This document shows positions 9,870 to 20,814 of a stretch of 64,000 nt of DNA, piece by piece. Source of the DNA: Epiperipatus broadwayi (taxonomy: Eukaryota > Onychophora > Udeonychophora > Euonychophora > Peripatidae). The translations under genes were made by a program, and so were the position numbers. The stretch lies in the NCBI GenBank assembly GCA_028023455.1, contig JAQFVV010000282.1, forward strand, positions 1,027,713 through 1,091,712, read 5' to 3'. The notes under the pieces are model-generated. The model made no database searches and was not told the origin of the DNA. It was given only the letters and a program-made list of their open reading frames with translations. How positions within the stretch are numbered: the stretch's first letter is position 1; each line of letters starts with the position of its first letter.

Positions 9870-10700
9870 AGACATAATTTACGTATTACTGAGTCAAAAA
9901 AAATATATATTAATTTTAAAACATCGGACATATTCTGAAATATTTTAATTAAATGATTAGAATTGTTATGTGTTTAAATGATAGTTAAATATTTAAATAA
10001 AAAACCATAATTGCTTCAAATCTTTAAATTATATAGTCTAAAAACCAATATCAAATGCTTTTGCTTACATTTATTGCAATGAAGATTCAAGGTAATACTA
10101 GACAACAGTTGCGTAAACAAATCAATAATTGCTATTAGATAAAAATGGCTTGTCTCAGGAAATGTGTTGTTGTTATTATTATAACTAGCACAAGTTGCTT
10201 TAAGCAGAAATTAATAATTGCATTAAAAAATGACAATTGTACATAATTTTCTTGTTTAGACATTTCAAATTAAAACTATTTAATTTTATAAAAAGGAATT
10301 AATAAAACAAATAATCAATGCATTTAATATTAAAAAAGAAAGTTGTATTCACTTCTATCACGATTTTATAGTTGAAATTTCTTTTCATTATTTTTAATTT
10401 AAATAAAACACTTTAATTGTGGAAAAAAGTTTATCACGTAGCTCTAAATAATGAGATGTCAGACGAAATTACCTTAGGATGAGATGTTACATAATGGTAA
10501 ACTGTCATCAATAATATTCAAATGTCATGTCATGCAATGTAATATGGTCTCTCCTATACATAAAATATCATATGCATACATACTCTCTCCCTTTTCTTCC
10601 CCCTTCCCCTCTATCTCCCTTCCCTTTTCTCTCCCTCAAAAATTGTTTGTATTTCTACACATCCATCTACGTCTTACCCTCTATTACTGTCTTCCATTTT
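9870..10700. other. No gene seen; pyrimidine-rich tract 10590-10650
   Basis: A+T-rich sequence ending in a CT-rich tract of TCCC/TCTC blocks. Overlapping small reading frames here are low-complexity. Confidence 0.5.
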
Positions 10701-10739
10701 ACTTCTTCTTTCACAGCTTGATTAATCCCACTTCAAGTG

Positions 10740-11110
10740 GGATCGCTGGTGCGGATCATTCGTCTGCAGATTGCTCGGTCTGAAGCCATTTCCGCCTTGA
10801 GTGACATCTCCTGCAGGTCCCTCTTCACTTGGTCAATCCATCTAGTCTTGGGTCTGCCCCTGGATCTTTTCCCCGGTGGTTCCACCTCCATAATCTTCCT
10901 ACTGACTTAAATTTTATTCTCTTCTCTTAACATGTACAAATCACCTCAACCTTGATTCTTTCATTTTTTCACTGGTTTTCTTCACTTTCATATTTTCTCG
11001 TATTACATCATTTCTCACCTTGTTCTTTCTAGTCAAACCCAAGGTGAACTTAAGCATTCTCATTTCTATTACACATACTGTCTTCCATTTTACTATTTTC
11101 AAATTATTCT
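10740..11110 (-). pseudogene. RTE-like LINE reverse-transcriptase C-terminus, decayed
   Basis: Minus-strand reading in pieces: EMRMLKFTLGLTRKNKVRND (near 11085-11025), KMKESRLR-FVHV-R (about 10950), then GKRSRGRPKTRWIDQVK, DLQEM and RRMIRTSDPT ending at a stop near 10735. The pattern 'E.RMLRW..G.TR.D.VRN' ... 'RLRW.GHV.RR' ... 'GRPK.RW.D.VK.D' ... 'DR..WRR.IR..DP' is typical of the RTE clade tail. Frameshifts and stops (W to stop in RLRW) show it is dead. The reverse-transcriptase core expected further right (11110-11650) is too decayed to recognise. Confidence 0.75.
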
Positions 11111-11119
11111 GTCAACACA

Positions 11120-13655
11120 GATTCCTTTCCTTTTCTTCTCCCATTCTCAATTTAATAACATCCATTTCATTGGCTTTAATATCTTTTCATTACATTTCTC
11201 ACGTCATAACAGCTTAAACAAAAAAATAAAAAATCTGACTTTAACTTCTCTTACCTTTCACTCCATACTTATCCACTTTCTCTCATAACAATCTACCTTC
11301 AAAAATATTTTCCCTTCCATGTTTCCGTCAATCTTAAAAAATCCAAATTCTTCTTCCATTTTACTAAAACATTGAAAATGTTTGATCTTATTTCTTATAA
11401 CAATAAGGTTCATATTTATCACACATTTTCACTTTCGTATTTCTTTTCTCGTCTTATATAACTCTGATGTATTTTTCTATATTCATTTTCTATAATTTAT
11501 ATTCCCGTCCCCCTAATTAATTTATCAACATTCTTTTCTTATCTCTTATAACTGTAAAAGATCCTCTACACATTTATTCCATTTCTTTTATATAAATAAT
11601 AGAAATATGGTAAAATCTTTCTAATCCATTGGGTTGAGTGTCCTCTCTTCACAATCCAATTACTTATCTCTGTGTCTAATAATTACCCAACTAGTCATTA
11701 AGCAGGCATTGACCTGCATACAATGCAAACTAAATGAATTTTGGTTATTACTAAATTTAAACAAATTAAAAGATGCACTTATCAACAAAATATAAAATAT
11801 TGTAACAAAGTATGAAGTTGTAATAAAGGTAGTAACAATTATTTTAAACAAATGAATGAATGCAATAGATATAAAACCTCTCTCACAAATGTGGTAGGCT
11901 GCACCATATTAAAATTGCTGACATTAACTATCTTTACTCTAATATCTTCTGGAAACTAAGAATAACTAGATATATATTCACCAACCAATATTGTGTGAGT
12001 ATTTAAATTGATTTAGTCAGCTACCTTGAAAAATAGTTCATGTACCTGAAAAAATATCCAAGTTTCATCTCAGTTTGAATTTTATATAATAAACACTAAC
12101 CATTGTACCGTGAGTTGTTTCAACAACTGATATAACAGATGTTACAAATAAGATAATATATTAAACGTGTACATAGTGGCATTTAACATTTAATGCCAAA
12201 TGTGAATTGAAAAAAGATTTTACATTAGCAAATAGCTTTTCTAAGATCAACAGGAACTGATGTAGAAGTAACATATTAATATGCCAGCAGCCATATAAAA
12301 TGTAAAACCAAATAAACCTATTATGTAAACACAAAAACCGTCTGACCTAAAAATAAATCCCATACCAGATTAATGAATACTTATACATTAAAAAATCTGT
12401 TATTTTGCAGAAAACAATTAGATAAATGAGACCAATACTGTATAAATCCAAAACGACATAAGATTCAGAATTCTCAATATATTACTTACGGCAAAAATTA
12501 ACTCCAGCCATACACAAGATATATACCGTCTTTATATACCAAGAAATAAATCACCATGCTGTAGACATTTAATAAAAAAAATTAAAATGATGAAAAAGAA
12601 TGATAGAATTAAATGTGATAATTGCCTGTAGAAAAGCAAAACATGATATCAAAAATAATTCATTGGAAAATACGGAAAATAACAAAGAAGTTAGTTGCTA
12701 ATTAATTAATTACAGACTTTGTCCGCTACTGATAAAAAAAATAATAGAAGCATTAACTTCATTAAAAATCATTAAAACGTATTCTAATTTAATTTTTTAA
12801 AAATAAGAAAATTTAAATCAAAAATAAAAATTTTCAGAATATCAATAAAGTAACAGTAATCTATTTTCTATCATTTTAATCCAGAACCAGCGATGTAAGC
12901 ATTAGCAATTAATGTATACCAGATAGTGGTATCAACCAGTTCCTTTATCAACTTCCTGGCTGTAGATTTTCATCAGCGAGATACACTAGATGGCACATTT
13001 TTCATTCAGCAATTATTTTCCCTTCTAATACAGTATTCAAGCAAATGAGATAAAGTTTCAAACAGCATAATATTTTGAAACATTTATGTCACTTAAACCC
13101 AATCCGATTTTTTTAGGCCAGGAATTACATACATATTATTACCTTTAATTATATGCTAGCTATAGACATTTTTGACTTTAGGCAAGTTAAATATAAGTTA
13201 GTCAAAATATGCTTTTCTACATTGTAAATAAAAAACAACATTACTCAACAAGAAACTCAGAATAAAAAGTTACAAAATATACAAATAAATAAAAGACTAT
13301 TTATCATACAAATACAAGTGGGGAAAAACAGTGAATATTTCAGATTTATTCCAGTACAAAAAACATTTATTAACATTTTTTCTGTAAATAATATTGCATT
13401 GTTATTATAAATAGTATCAAAAATATAGTATTTTGTTAACTATTATTTAATAATTTTTTGAAAACTATACTCAATACTGCATTTCCATGTTTTTCATTTT
13501 AAAATATCAGTAAAATTTGGTACCACCAAGTAGTAAATCATACTGCAGAATTTGCCGATAGATTTTATTTAAAATAATGGATTATAAGCTTATATTTTTC
13601 TTTATTATACTTTGATTCAATTTTTGGTAGCCAATTAAATTTTAAATAAAAATTA
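11120..13655. other. No gene seen
   Basis: A+T-rich sequence. 11120-11650 could be eroded upstream LINE sequence. A block at 12930-12995 reads, on the minus strand, CTGATGAAAATCTACAGCC, but no hammerhead can be completed around it. Confidence 0.5.
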
Positions 13656-13658
13656 ATA

Positions 13659-14706
13659 CACCTGGGTCTCGTTTTATGCGGTAGATAGGTTCCACAGAAA
13701 ACCCACATTAAAAAAAATTGCACAAAAATAGACTTAACTTACCTTGAAAAATGGGGGAGAGGGTCTGTAATTTTCAGAATTCGCATAAAAGCAAAGCAAC
13801 AAGGAAAAATTACTTTAAAATTCGCATTAAAAAAATAAGGAAGTATAATAATAAAAAATATCAAATATTTGAAACAAATTGATACAAGACAAACTTTTTA
13901 TTTTTTTTTATTAACTACAGCATTTAATTTTACATTTTTTCACACATATTTTAATCATTATCGCTATTGACGATATATGGTTCGTTTGTAAACTGGTAAG
14001 AACTCAGATTCATCTATGTGATGTGATGTAGCTTCTCCTTGAACGAAGTCAAGAATCTCTCAGCAATTATGCCCAGAGAAACTTGTTAGCCACTTTATTT
14101 TCCATTCCCCGCTCTAAGTTTTCCCATATTCTGCTCCATCCCATTTACACAACTATTGCTAATTTCAGTCTTGTGCTGTGTTAATGGTTTTCTGTTGACA
14201 ACTGATTTTTACTACTGAAATAAATTTTAAATGTTCACATTTTGTTTCTTTATTAAAAAAAATGAGATTGCGATCAAAACAAAAAGATTATACATTATCT
14301 TTAGAAATATTATTTTCAGTTTATAAAATCAATAAAATCTTTGTTATTTATTTTAAAAATTTACATTATTTATTTCTGTTATACCTAACAAAATACATTT
14401 TAAAAGTTTAAAATTTTTGAATATTTATTGCCATATTTTTATATGTAAGTATAAATCTATTATTATTATTTACTCATTAGTCTAAGTAGGTTTCTAAATA
14501 TAGCTTCAGGCCATATTCACATTAGCTTCTAATATAACGTTATATTTTTGAAAAAAAAAGTATTTCAAGTCAAAATAAGTTATTAATAATTTAAATTTCT
14601 TGATATCTAATAAATATAGTGACCTATGAAAAATATTAAGAAGAAACATGAATCGCATAACTTCAAAATCGCATTAAAATAATCCGCATAAAACGAAACC
14701 CAGGTG
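13659..14706 (+). mobile_element. Tigger/pogo-like non-autonomous element with TA target
   Basis: Both ends carry CACCTGGGTCTCGTTTTATG-type terminal repeats, inverted, with TA at 13657-13658 and 14707-14708. Subterminal sequence (GCGGTAGATAGGTTCC, CGCATTAAA, CGCATAAAAG) has the look of Tigger/pogo ends. A second full copy in inverse orientation is 26098-27171, and a partial one is 1-124. Outside a LINE insertion (about 14010-14158) the two full copies match over their length. No transposase is visible, so it depends on an enzyme from elsewhere. The pogo assignment is inferred from TA target and end composition. Confidence 0.8.
14010..14158 (-). mobile_element. 3' end of the LINE family of 37.7 kb, nested in the MITE
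   Basis: The minus strand matches 38310-38445: GGGATGGAGCAGAATATGGG, AACTTAGA-GGGGAATGG, TTTCTCTGGGCATAATTG, and a tail of CATCACATCACAT units. The MITE copy at 26 kb lacks this block, and its sequence resumes on either side (AAACTGGTAA / TTTTCTGTTGAC), which shows insertion into the MITE. Confidence 0.8.
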
Positions 14707-14709
14707 TAT

Positions 14710-15265
14710 GTGGCATTTATCGGTAAAAAGTCTGGTTAATTTAATTTGTTTTCTTTCAAAAAAAAATAAATTTGATAAGCAATGTCAATAAGGAGAGCAT
14801 ATATTTTAGTAACTTAAAATTTTATTTGCAATAACAGAAAAAAAACAATATCACAGTTAATATCATATGCCATTTACTATTTATGGAGCAGAAGATTTAT
14901 CAATTCCTATTTAGAACTAATCTGGGAACATATTAAAAAATTAAAATAGCTAAATGGTTACCAACAAGTTCCAAAAAATGCTGTATAGCAATTAGCTTCT
15001 CCAAGACATGCACTTCACCAATTTGTGTAACATTGCAAAGTGTATGCTAATAGTTTCTTTTTTGAAAACAGAGGTCAAATCCCTAGTATAATAGACAAAG
15101 CAATTTCAATTAAAATATCAACATAATGTAAGAGGCCTGACTTACTTTTTGCTGTAGATGGCAGTTAATAATTTTCAAGTTTATAAGTAGAACTGAGTGC
15201 ATTAAAATCTTATTTGTTACATATATATTCTAGTTACAATTATTACTTATTATATGCATATATAT
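14710..15265. other. No gene seen
   Basis: A+T-rich, nothing recognised. Confidence 0.5.
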
Positions 15266-15267
15266 AC

Positions 15268-15794
15268 ATATATGTAGAGAGAGAAAGAGATAGTTGTATA
15301 AATAAATAGTTAGAAAGATGGATGATGATATATATATAGAAGGAGAATGTGAGTGAGAGAGAGAAGGAGAGAAAGAAAGCAGAAGATAGAGGGAGAAAAA
15401 GGGATAGAGAGAGGGAAGGAGAGGGGGATCCCAGAGGGAGGAAGAAAGAGGGGAGAGGGATAGGAGAAAAAAGAGAAAGGTAGAGAGAGTGGAGAGAAGA
15501 AAAAAAGGAAGAGGATGGATGGGTAGATAGACAGGTAGAATGATAGACAGACAGAAAGATAGAGATAGATTAGATGGGTGGGTGGATTGATAGATAGATA
15601 CATGGATAGATAGATAGCTAGACAGACAGCCAGATGGATGGGTGGGCAGACAGACAGACAGAAAAACAAACAGACAGGCGGGCGGGCGGGCAGGTAGGCA
15701 GGCAGGTAGGCAGGCAGGCAGGTAGGCAGGTAGGTAGGTAGGCAGGTAGGCAGGTAGGTAGGTAGGTAGGTAGGTAGGTAGGTAGGTAGGTAGG

Positions 15795-15834
<40 letters not shown>

Positions 15835-15839
15835 TAGAC

Positions 15840-15877
<38 letters not shown>

Positions 15878-15986
15878 ATGAAAAAAAAAAAAAAAAAAAA
15901 AAAGAAAGATAGAAAAAAAGAATAAAAAATAAAAAAAAAAAATAGAAAAAAAAAAGAAAGAAAGATAGAAATAGAAAGAAAGAAAG

Positions 15987-16051
<65 letters not shown>

Positions 16052-16063
16052 GATAGATAGATA
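15268..16063. repeat. Large compound microsatellite (GAGA, GATA, GACA, GGTA, GGCA, poly-A)
   Basis: About 800 bp of purine-rich tandem repeats: GA-rich blocks, GATAGACA units, (GGCA)n, (GGTA)n at about 15726-15796, (GACA)n at 15797-15833, (GATA)n at 15840-15876, then long poly-A with AAAG interruptions and a 70-base A-run to about 16049. The long minus-strand reading frame over it (Leu-Ser-Ile-Tyr, Leu-Pro-Thr-Tyr and poly-Phe repeats) is a translation artefact, not a gene. Confidence 0.95.
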
Positions 16064-16069
16064 ATTAAA

Positions 16070-17330
16070 GTGTTTAAAATGAAAATTTTCTAAATTAAAC
16101 TTAAACTTTGAAGGCATATTTTACAATAGATTAAATTTCTTGTGGAGTATATCTTCAAGTTTAATTGAAAGAGTCCCCTATTAAATGCTCTAATTTATCA
16201 TTAAGTTTATTACATAATAAGCCTTAGATCAAATAATTCATAGTATTTTTCCTTCACCACCAGTTATATATTGTCACACAGCTATTAAAAGATATATCCA
16301 CTAACATGCTATTAGAATGACATTTGAGACAGAATCCCTTGGTTGATGCTCCTGATCTAAACAGTAAGATGAAGGGATTAATCATAAGTCTAAACTATAT
16401 TCATAAAAAATAATAATCAAATTATTTATAATATCAGACAAATTATATAAACCTTCTATGACTAATTAATAATAAAAATTTAACTATTAACAGATATGAT
16501 TAAAAAAAAAGAAAGAGGATGTTCCCTTGGATAGATGCTCATGAGAATATAATGAAAATCTCCAAGATTCTTAGAGTACGTTTTAAAATCTGACAACTGA
16601 TTATGAACTTCTTTTCTTTCCTTAATGAATAAAATGAAATAAACTTAATATATGTCTTTAAACATCCAACTTAGCAATCTGATACCATTTATTTCCTCTT
16701 GCAAAATATTTATTACAACAGATAAGTAATGATTATTAAATAACCTCTTCCCATGTAGCAGAAAGTTGAAATACATGATCCTAAACCTTGGCCAGTTAAC
16801 AATCTCTCCTTGCTTCTATCAATTAGTAAGCAATATGGATGAGATACAATTTGGATATAAGACTATCTGAATCATAATTCAGAAAAGCACTCTTATATAC
16901 TATGTTTCCCTAAAAATAAACCAGATCTTATATTAATTTTTACTCCAAATGACACCTTAGGGCTTATTTTCAAGGGATGTCTTATTTTTTCATGTACAAA
17001 AACCTAAATTTATTCAAAATTTCAAAAGCTTGTTGTTAAATCATTCATAAAATCAATAAATTGTTAGATTCGCTTCGGCTAAGAGGAAATTGTTTCTACA
17101 TGGACATAGAATTATGTTTGTTGAAAATGTTCAATGGGAAAGTACATAAGTACCATTACAATTTATATTATTATTTATTTAAAGCATTAATGCCAATAAC
17201 ATTACTTATTTATATATTCACTATTTTATAATTCAATACATATATCATGTGCTTCAACAAAGAAAAAAAAATCCATTCATCTGGCTGACTATCTTAACTA
17301 GAGCTTATATTACAATCATGCTACAGCTTA
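16070..17330. other. No gene seen; possible DNA-transposon scrap at 16898-16990
   Basis: 16898-16990 (TATGTTTCCCTAAAAATAAA ... GGGCTTATTTTCAAGGGATG) resembles the ends of a widespread non-autonomous DNA transposon that begins TGTTTCCC-GAAAATAAGAC. I cannot find its second end, so this is weak. The rest is featureless. Confidence 0.4.
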
Positions 17331-17335
17331 TTTTA

Positions 17336-17720
17336 CCACTAAACATCGCATGATTACCATTTCTTATGCTTAATCACAACTATTATTAAAACAGGCAAAA
17401 CTCTCCGTTCAGTACTGTATGGAGAGTTTTGTCTGTTTTAATAATAGTTATGAGCAAGCATAAGAAATGGTGATCAGGTGATGTTTAGTGGTTTAATACC
17501 AATCCTGCCTAATAGGATAGTGGCGGCTATGGTTATTAAAGAACCAAAGACACCAAAATGTATGGATATTGAACTGAATTCAGACCTATATAATTATATA
17601 AGCTAATGAGCTTGGATTGAAAATATTATTGTGTTTTCAGTTTTATTCTCATAGTTTTGTAGTTAAGTGGACATAAAAGGAGGCTTCTAGGGGCTTGCAT
17701 TAGATCCTGAGATCTAATAT
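17336..17720. mobile_element. Family A foldback copy lacking the ribozyme
   Basis: 17336-17492 is a near-perfect palindrome of the family A terminal block (centre about 17413), followed by a forward monomer start (CACCAAAATGTATGG, CTCATAGTTTTGTAG) that stops at GATCCTGAGATCTAATAT, just before the hammerhead. No convincing target duplication was found. Confidence 0.75.
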
Positions 17721-18042
17721 AACTATTTTAATTTCAAATGTTTGATTTTGAAATGCTTAACTTTTTTTTAGCAATTTACAATCAGAAATTATATTAGCTA
17801 TTTTACTATTTAGATGCACACGAGAAAGTTAAAACATGAAACTTTTCCAAGCTTAAATGAGATATTTATATACATTTTATAATTTATCAAATTTAACTGA
17901 AAACTACTGACCTTTCTAATAATTTCAAGAATATTATTATTAATACTAACTTCTTTAAATAATTAAGTTTAAATACTATAAATAATTTACTTCTTTTAAC
18001 TAAAGTGTGGTGTTCTAATTAAACACAATAATAATAATACTC

Positions 18043-18862
18043 TAATTCTATTATTTAATTTAAATTGCGCTTTACGCAAAAAAGTGAAGCTTGTGTAAAA
18101 TATTATTAAAGAATTATATGGCTAAGCGCTTTCAGAGAACTTAAGTCTCTATATTCATAGCCTACTTTAATTGAAGTTTAGCGGTGATTTATGCAAAATT
18201 TATACAAAGTTTTTTTTCATAAAGATCATTTTCTGGAGATTGCAAAGCACGATTCTTTTCGGTTTATTGCACAGTTGTCATTTGCAATAAAGCATACCTC
18301 CTTAATCTTTCGTTTCATATCATTATGTTCAGTGTATAATGCCCTTGCTATAGTGGGTTCGAAACATGGCCTGTTGTTTTTTGGTGCTCGAAGAATATGG
18401 ATTTGTTTTCAGTATTATTTATAGCTCTCCTGTATAAATAATGATGTTGAGATGTTGTTGTTGCAATGTTGGCACGGGTCTCTCCATAATATGCTGCTCT
18501 ACATCCATTGGTTGGGCATGAAATCTTATAATTGCTAGGGCTATTTGATCAGAAGGTATTTTGTCTTTGGTATTGTTTATCATTCTGTTTGTTGAAGGTG
18601 TAATAACCCGAAAAGAATCGTGCTTTGCAATCTCCAGAAAACGGTCTTTATGAAAAAAAACTTTGCATAAATTTTACATAAATCACCGCTAAACTTCAAT
18701 TAAAGTAAGTTATGAATATGGAGACTTAAGTTCTCTGAAAGCGCTTAGCCATATAACTCTTTAATGATATTTTAGACAAGCTTCACTTTTTTGCGTAAAG
18801 CGCAATTTAAATTAGTTACTACTCAAAGGTGAATTAGAAAACTAGAATTTTAATTCTATTAT
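18043..18862 (-). mobile_element. Penelope-like element, 5'-truncated, with inverted 3' end and 12-bp TSD
   Basis: The exact direct repeat TAATTCTATTAT (18043-18054 and 18851-18862) bounds the insertion. The body on the minus strand (about 18605 down to 18055) carries the end of a GIY-YIG endonuclease plus 3' non-coding sequence. From 18606 to 18815 the same 3' end is repeated in plus orientation, giving roughly 200-bp terminal inverted repeats with few differences. A 5'-truncated body preceded by an inverted piece of the element is a known habit of Penelope-like elements. The short stretch 18816-18850 is unexplained. Confidence 0.8.
18240..18600 (-). pseudogene. GIY-YIG endonuclease domain of a Penelope-like element, broken
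   Basis: The minus strand translates in two frames as NYKISCPTNGCRAAYYGETR (Y-I-C---C----YYGETR, the Penelope version of GIY-YIG), then FFEHQKTTGHVSNP, then MKRKIKEVCFIANDNC and AINRKESCFAIS. The Cys pair before the YYG, the His-Thr-Gly-His block and the closing 'INR..S' are standard in this family. In-frame stops lie between the blocks, so it is not functional. In intact elements this domain nicks the target during retrotransposition. The plus-strand frame at 18191-18424 is only its shadow. Confidence 0.8.
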
Positions 18863-18864
18863 GT

Positions 18865-19300
18865 AAATATTATTAATAAACACTTAACCACTCGCTGTTA
18901 GCTCACTGTGAAAATAAAATGTAAGCTATTATACTTTATAGCCAAATTTTAAACCCTAAACTATGATAACAAGAAACTCAAATGGCTAACTTTTGGGGAA
19001 TGTCTTCATCAGCTGTATCAACTCTTAAACATCATTAACTCTCAATACATTTACGTAGATGTGTTCTCATTGCATAAAAGACAACAGTTAACATAATAAA
19101 TCATTCCGTTGTCTGAAAGCAGCTTGATATAAGATACTACAATTGCATAAATACTTCACGGAACAATCTGAATACATTACCAGGATGAATTGCATGGCAA
19201 TGAAACCTTTATTAAATTTACAGTTGAAACAGAAGTAACTGCACCTTCGAATGAATTATGTAATGTAAATAAACAGGATTGTTTCATGAAATATTCATAT
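18865..19300. other. No gene seen
   Basis: On the minus strand about 19010-18950 reads CTGATGAAGACATTCCCC, a Penelope-hammerhead-like start, but no matching GAAAC or stems follow. Confidence 0.45.
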
Positions 19301-19302
19301 TC

Positions 19303-19575
19303 AACCACTAAACATCACATGGCCGCCACTCTTTATGCTTAAACAAGCGGTTTACGTAGAGGCTAAACTCTCCATACAATAACACCACTCGGTGCAAGCC
19401 AGAGTATTCCATGGATGCAAGAAGATTTGGTGCATAAAATCCTTATCTAATGCCAGAAACAAGTCTGGGCATATTGGATAAGTAGGCAGATTTATGCAAA
19501 CATTCTTGCATCCATTGATTACTCTAGTTTGCACTGAGTGGCGCTACAGTATGGAGAGTTTAGCCTCTCTGTGTA
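19303..19575. mobile_element. Family A foldback, short and diverged
   Basis: The ends CACTAAACATCACATGG and GGAGAGTTTAGCCTC bracket two inverted family A arms. The hammerhead CTGATGA segment is deleted and the arms join at GCCAGAAACAAGTCTGGGC. It lies about 320 bp from the D-serine dehydratase-like exon, in its downstream intron. Confidence 0.75.
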
Positions 19576-19741
19576 ATATTCCTAAACGTCATATATTTGA
19601 TCAGCAGTAAAAATTATTTACGTGAGATTAAAATAGACTGCAATTAGCAATTTCTTGCAAATACCCGAGCTTAATCCATTCTCACATCTCAAATCTGGAA
19701 TTATATCATAAAATAATTAAATCCCTTACATCATTAAGATC

Positions 19742-19809
19742 ACTAAACATCACATGATCACTATCTCATACTAGCACAATAATTGTTATTAAACAATCCA
19801 AAACATTGG
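19742..19809. mobile_element. Solo family A end with 12-bp TSD
   Basis: Only 68 bp of the family A terminus (ACTAAACATCACATGATCAC ... TTGTTATTAAACA) is present, yet it is flanked by the exact repeat ATCATTAAGATC (19730-19741 and 19810-19821). This shows that fragments of the terminus alone can insert. It is 85 bp downstream of the exon end at 19895. Confidence 0.8.
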
Positions 19810-19894
19810 ATCATTAAGATCGATGTAGAAAATGTTAATGCATAAATCACTAACAAATTCTAACATTTAATATAAAATATTTAAGAAATCTTAC

Positions 19895-20051
19895 ATTGTT
19901 TTATGTGTTTTCATATGAGGGCGAAGTTTTACTCCAAGTGACTGACATCTTTCGATCATTCTCTGGACATTTTGTTTAACTCTGTTAAGGTCTATCAAAA
20001 AAGCTGGTGTTTCTAAATCAGATACATGTGATCCTGCCATCATTAATTATT
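19895..20051 (-). CDS. First coding exon of a D-serine dehydratase / D-threonine aldolase-like PLP enzyme
   Basis: The minus strand shows TTTTTTTCAG (acceptor, G at 20052), 8 nt of 5'UTR with an in-frame TAA, then ATG-ATG at 20043-20038 and 49 codons ending HMKTHKT. Two exon bases (AT) precede the donor GTAAGA (G at 19894). The protein starts MMAGSHVSDLETPAFLIDLN and reaches LGVKLRPHMKTHKT. 'TPA.L.DL..V..N...M...C...GV.LRPH.KTHK' is the N-terminal beta/alpha-barrel start of fold-type III PLP enzymes of the eukaryotic DSD1 / D-threonine aldolase family. The first Lys of RPHMKTHK is the likely Schiff-base residue. These enzymes deaminate D-serine or cleave D-threonine in the cytosol, usually with a metal ion. 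The acceptor implies a non-coding exon upstream. Remaining exons should lie to the left and were not found. The phase-2 donor fits the next residue being Ile or Met. Substrate cannot be decided from this exon. Confidence 0.88.
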
Positions 20052-20182
20052 CTGAAAAAAATGAAATACAAATTAAAAATGTATTGTTCTTTTAAATTTT
20101 GATGTATATTTAATCATAAATAAACCATAAATTGCAAATGGTTTCCAAATGTAAATCACGTGATAACTTCCAATACTTAAAT

Positions 20183-20260
20183 AAACTATACAATCTACAA
20201 TCTGTTATGAAGATAACCTCTATAGGTTGTTCTGACAACAGATTATAGATTGTACAGTTT
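20183..20260. repeat. 37-bp-arm hairpin upstream of the gene exon
   Basis: Arms 20183-20219 and 20224-20260 pair with a few mismatches around a 4-nt loop. It lies about 130 bp upstream of the exon on its minus-strand side, in the 5'UTR intron or promoter region. The arm sequence (CCAATACTTAAATAAACT, GATAACCT) is loosely like the family C arm. Confidence 0.8.
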
Positions 20261-20264
20261 GTTT

Positions 20265-20800
20265 AAACTTTGGCTATTATTATATGATTTAATCATATAT
20301 ATATAAACAAATCAAAATATAAATATAAAAATTCTGATTTAGATATTACAATAGCTCTCAAACCTTTATTAAAAAAAGATCTCGGAAGTTTCTGGGTAAA
20401 CAATATTAAAAAAGGTTTCATGTTTAGACAAATCATTCTCACTCTCACAATTATATATAAAAATATGAAAGTTTGTTTATTTCTTACTTAATAAACCAAT
20501 AAACATTCTACCAATCTTGATATAAATCTTATACAATTTTATTTCATTCTATCTTTTTTTTTTTTGGGGGGGGGGGGGGAATTACATAGGCTATGGATTT
20601 TTTTTCAATGGCAGTTAATTGTTTGAAAAAAATTTGGAAATTTACACCTATATCTCAAGAAAAACCACAGATACCTGCAGTGACTCTAGGGAATTTTTTC
20701 ATCATCTAAAGGTAATATTTTCATTCACTGTAAAAACAAATTGTATGTACTAAGAAGATGAGGCAATATTAGTGGAATTATTATATAACAAATAAACATT
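20265..20800. other. No gene seen; T/G homopolymer 20552-20579
   Basis: A T-run passes directly into a run of about 14 G. Otherwise A+T-rich. This stretch may hold the promoter of the minus-strand gene, but no clear element is visible. Confidence 0.45.
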
Positions 20801-20814
20801 CAAATTTATATATA

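Noticed and set aside
12930-12995. Hammerhead-like CTGATGAAAATCTACAGCC on the minus strand
   Set aside because: No stem II or GAAAC at a suitable distance; stems do not close.
15230-16117. 295-codon minus-strand reading frame
   Set aside because: It is the translation of a compound microsatellite (poly-Phe and Leu-Ser-Ile-Tyr repeats); no protein features.
16898-16990. Named hAT-type MITE
   Set aside because: Only one end resembles TGTTTCCC-GAAAATAAGAC; no partner end or target duplication.
18191-18424. 77-codon plus-strand frame
   Set aside because: Antisense shadow of the Penelope GIY-YIG sequence on the minus strand.
18950-19010. CTGATGAAGACATTCCCC on the minus strand beside the Penelope element
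   Set aside because: Resembles a Penelope ribozyme start, but GAAA and the closing helices are missing.
1-19894. Further exons of the D-serine dehydratase-like gene on the minus strand
   Set aside because: Looked for the next conserved blocks of the family but found none I could defend; they may be further left or outside the window.
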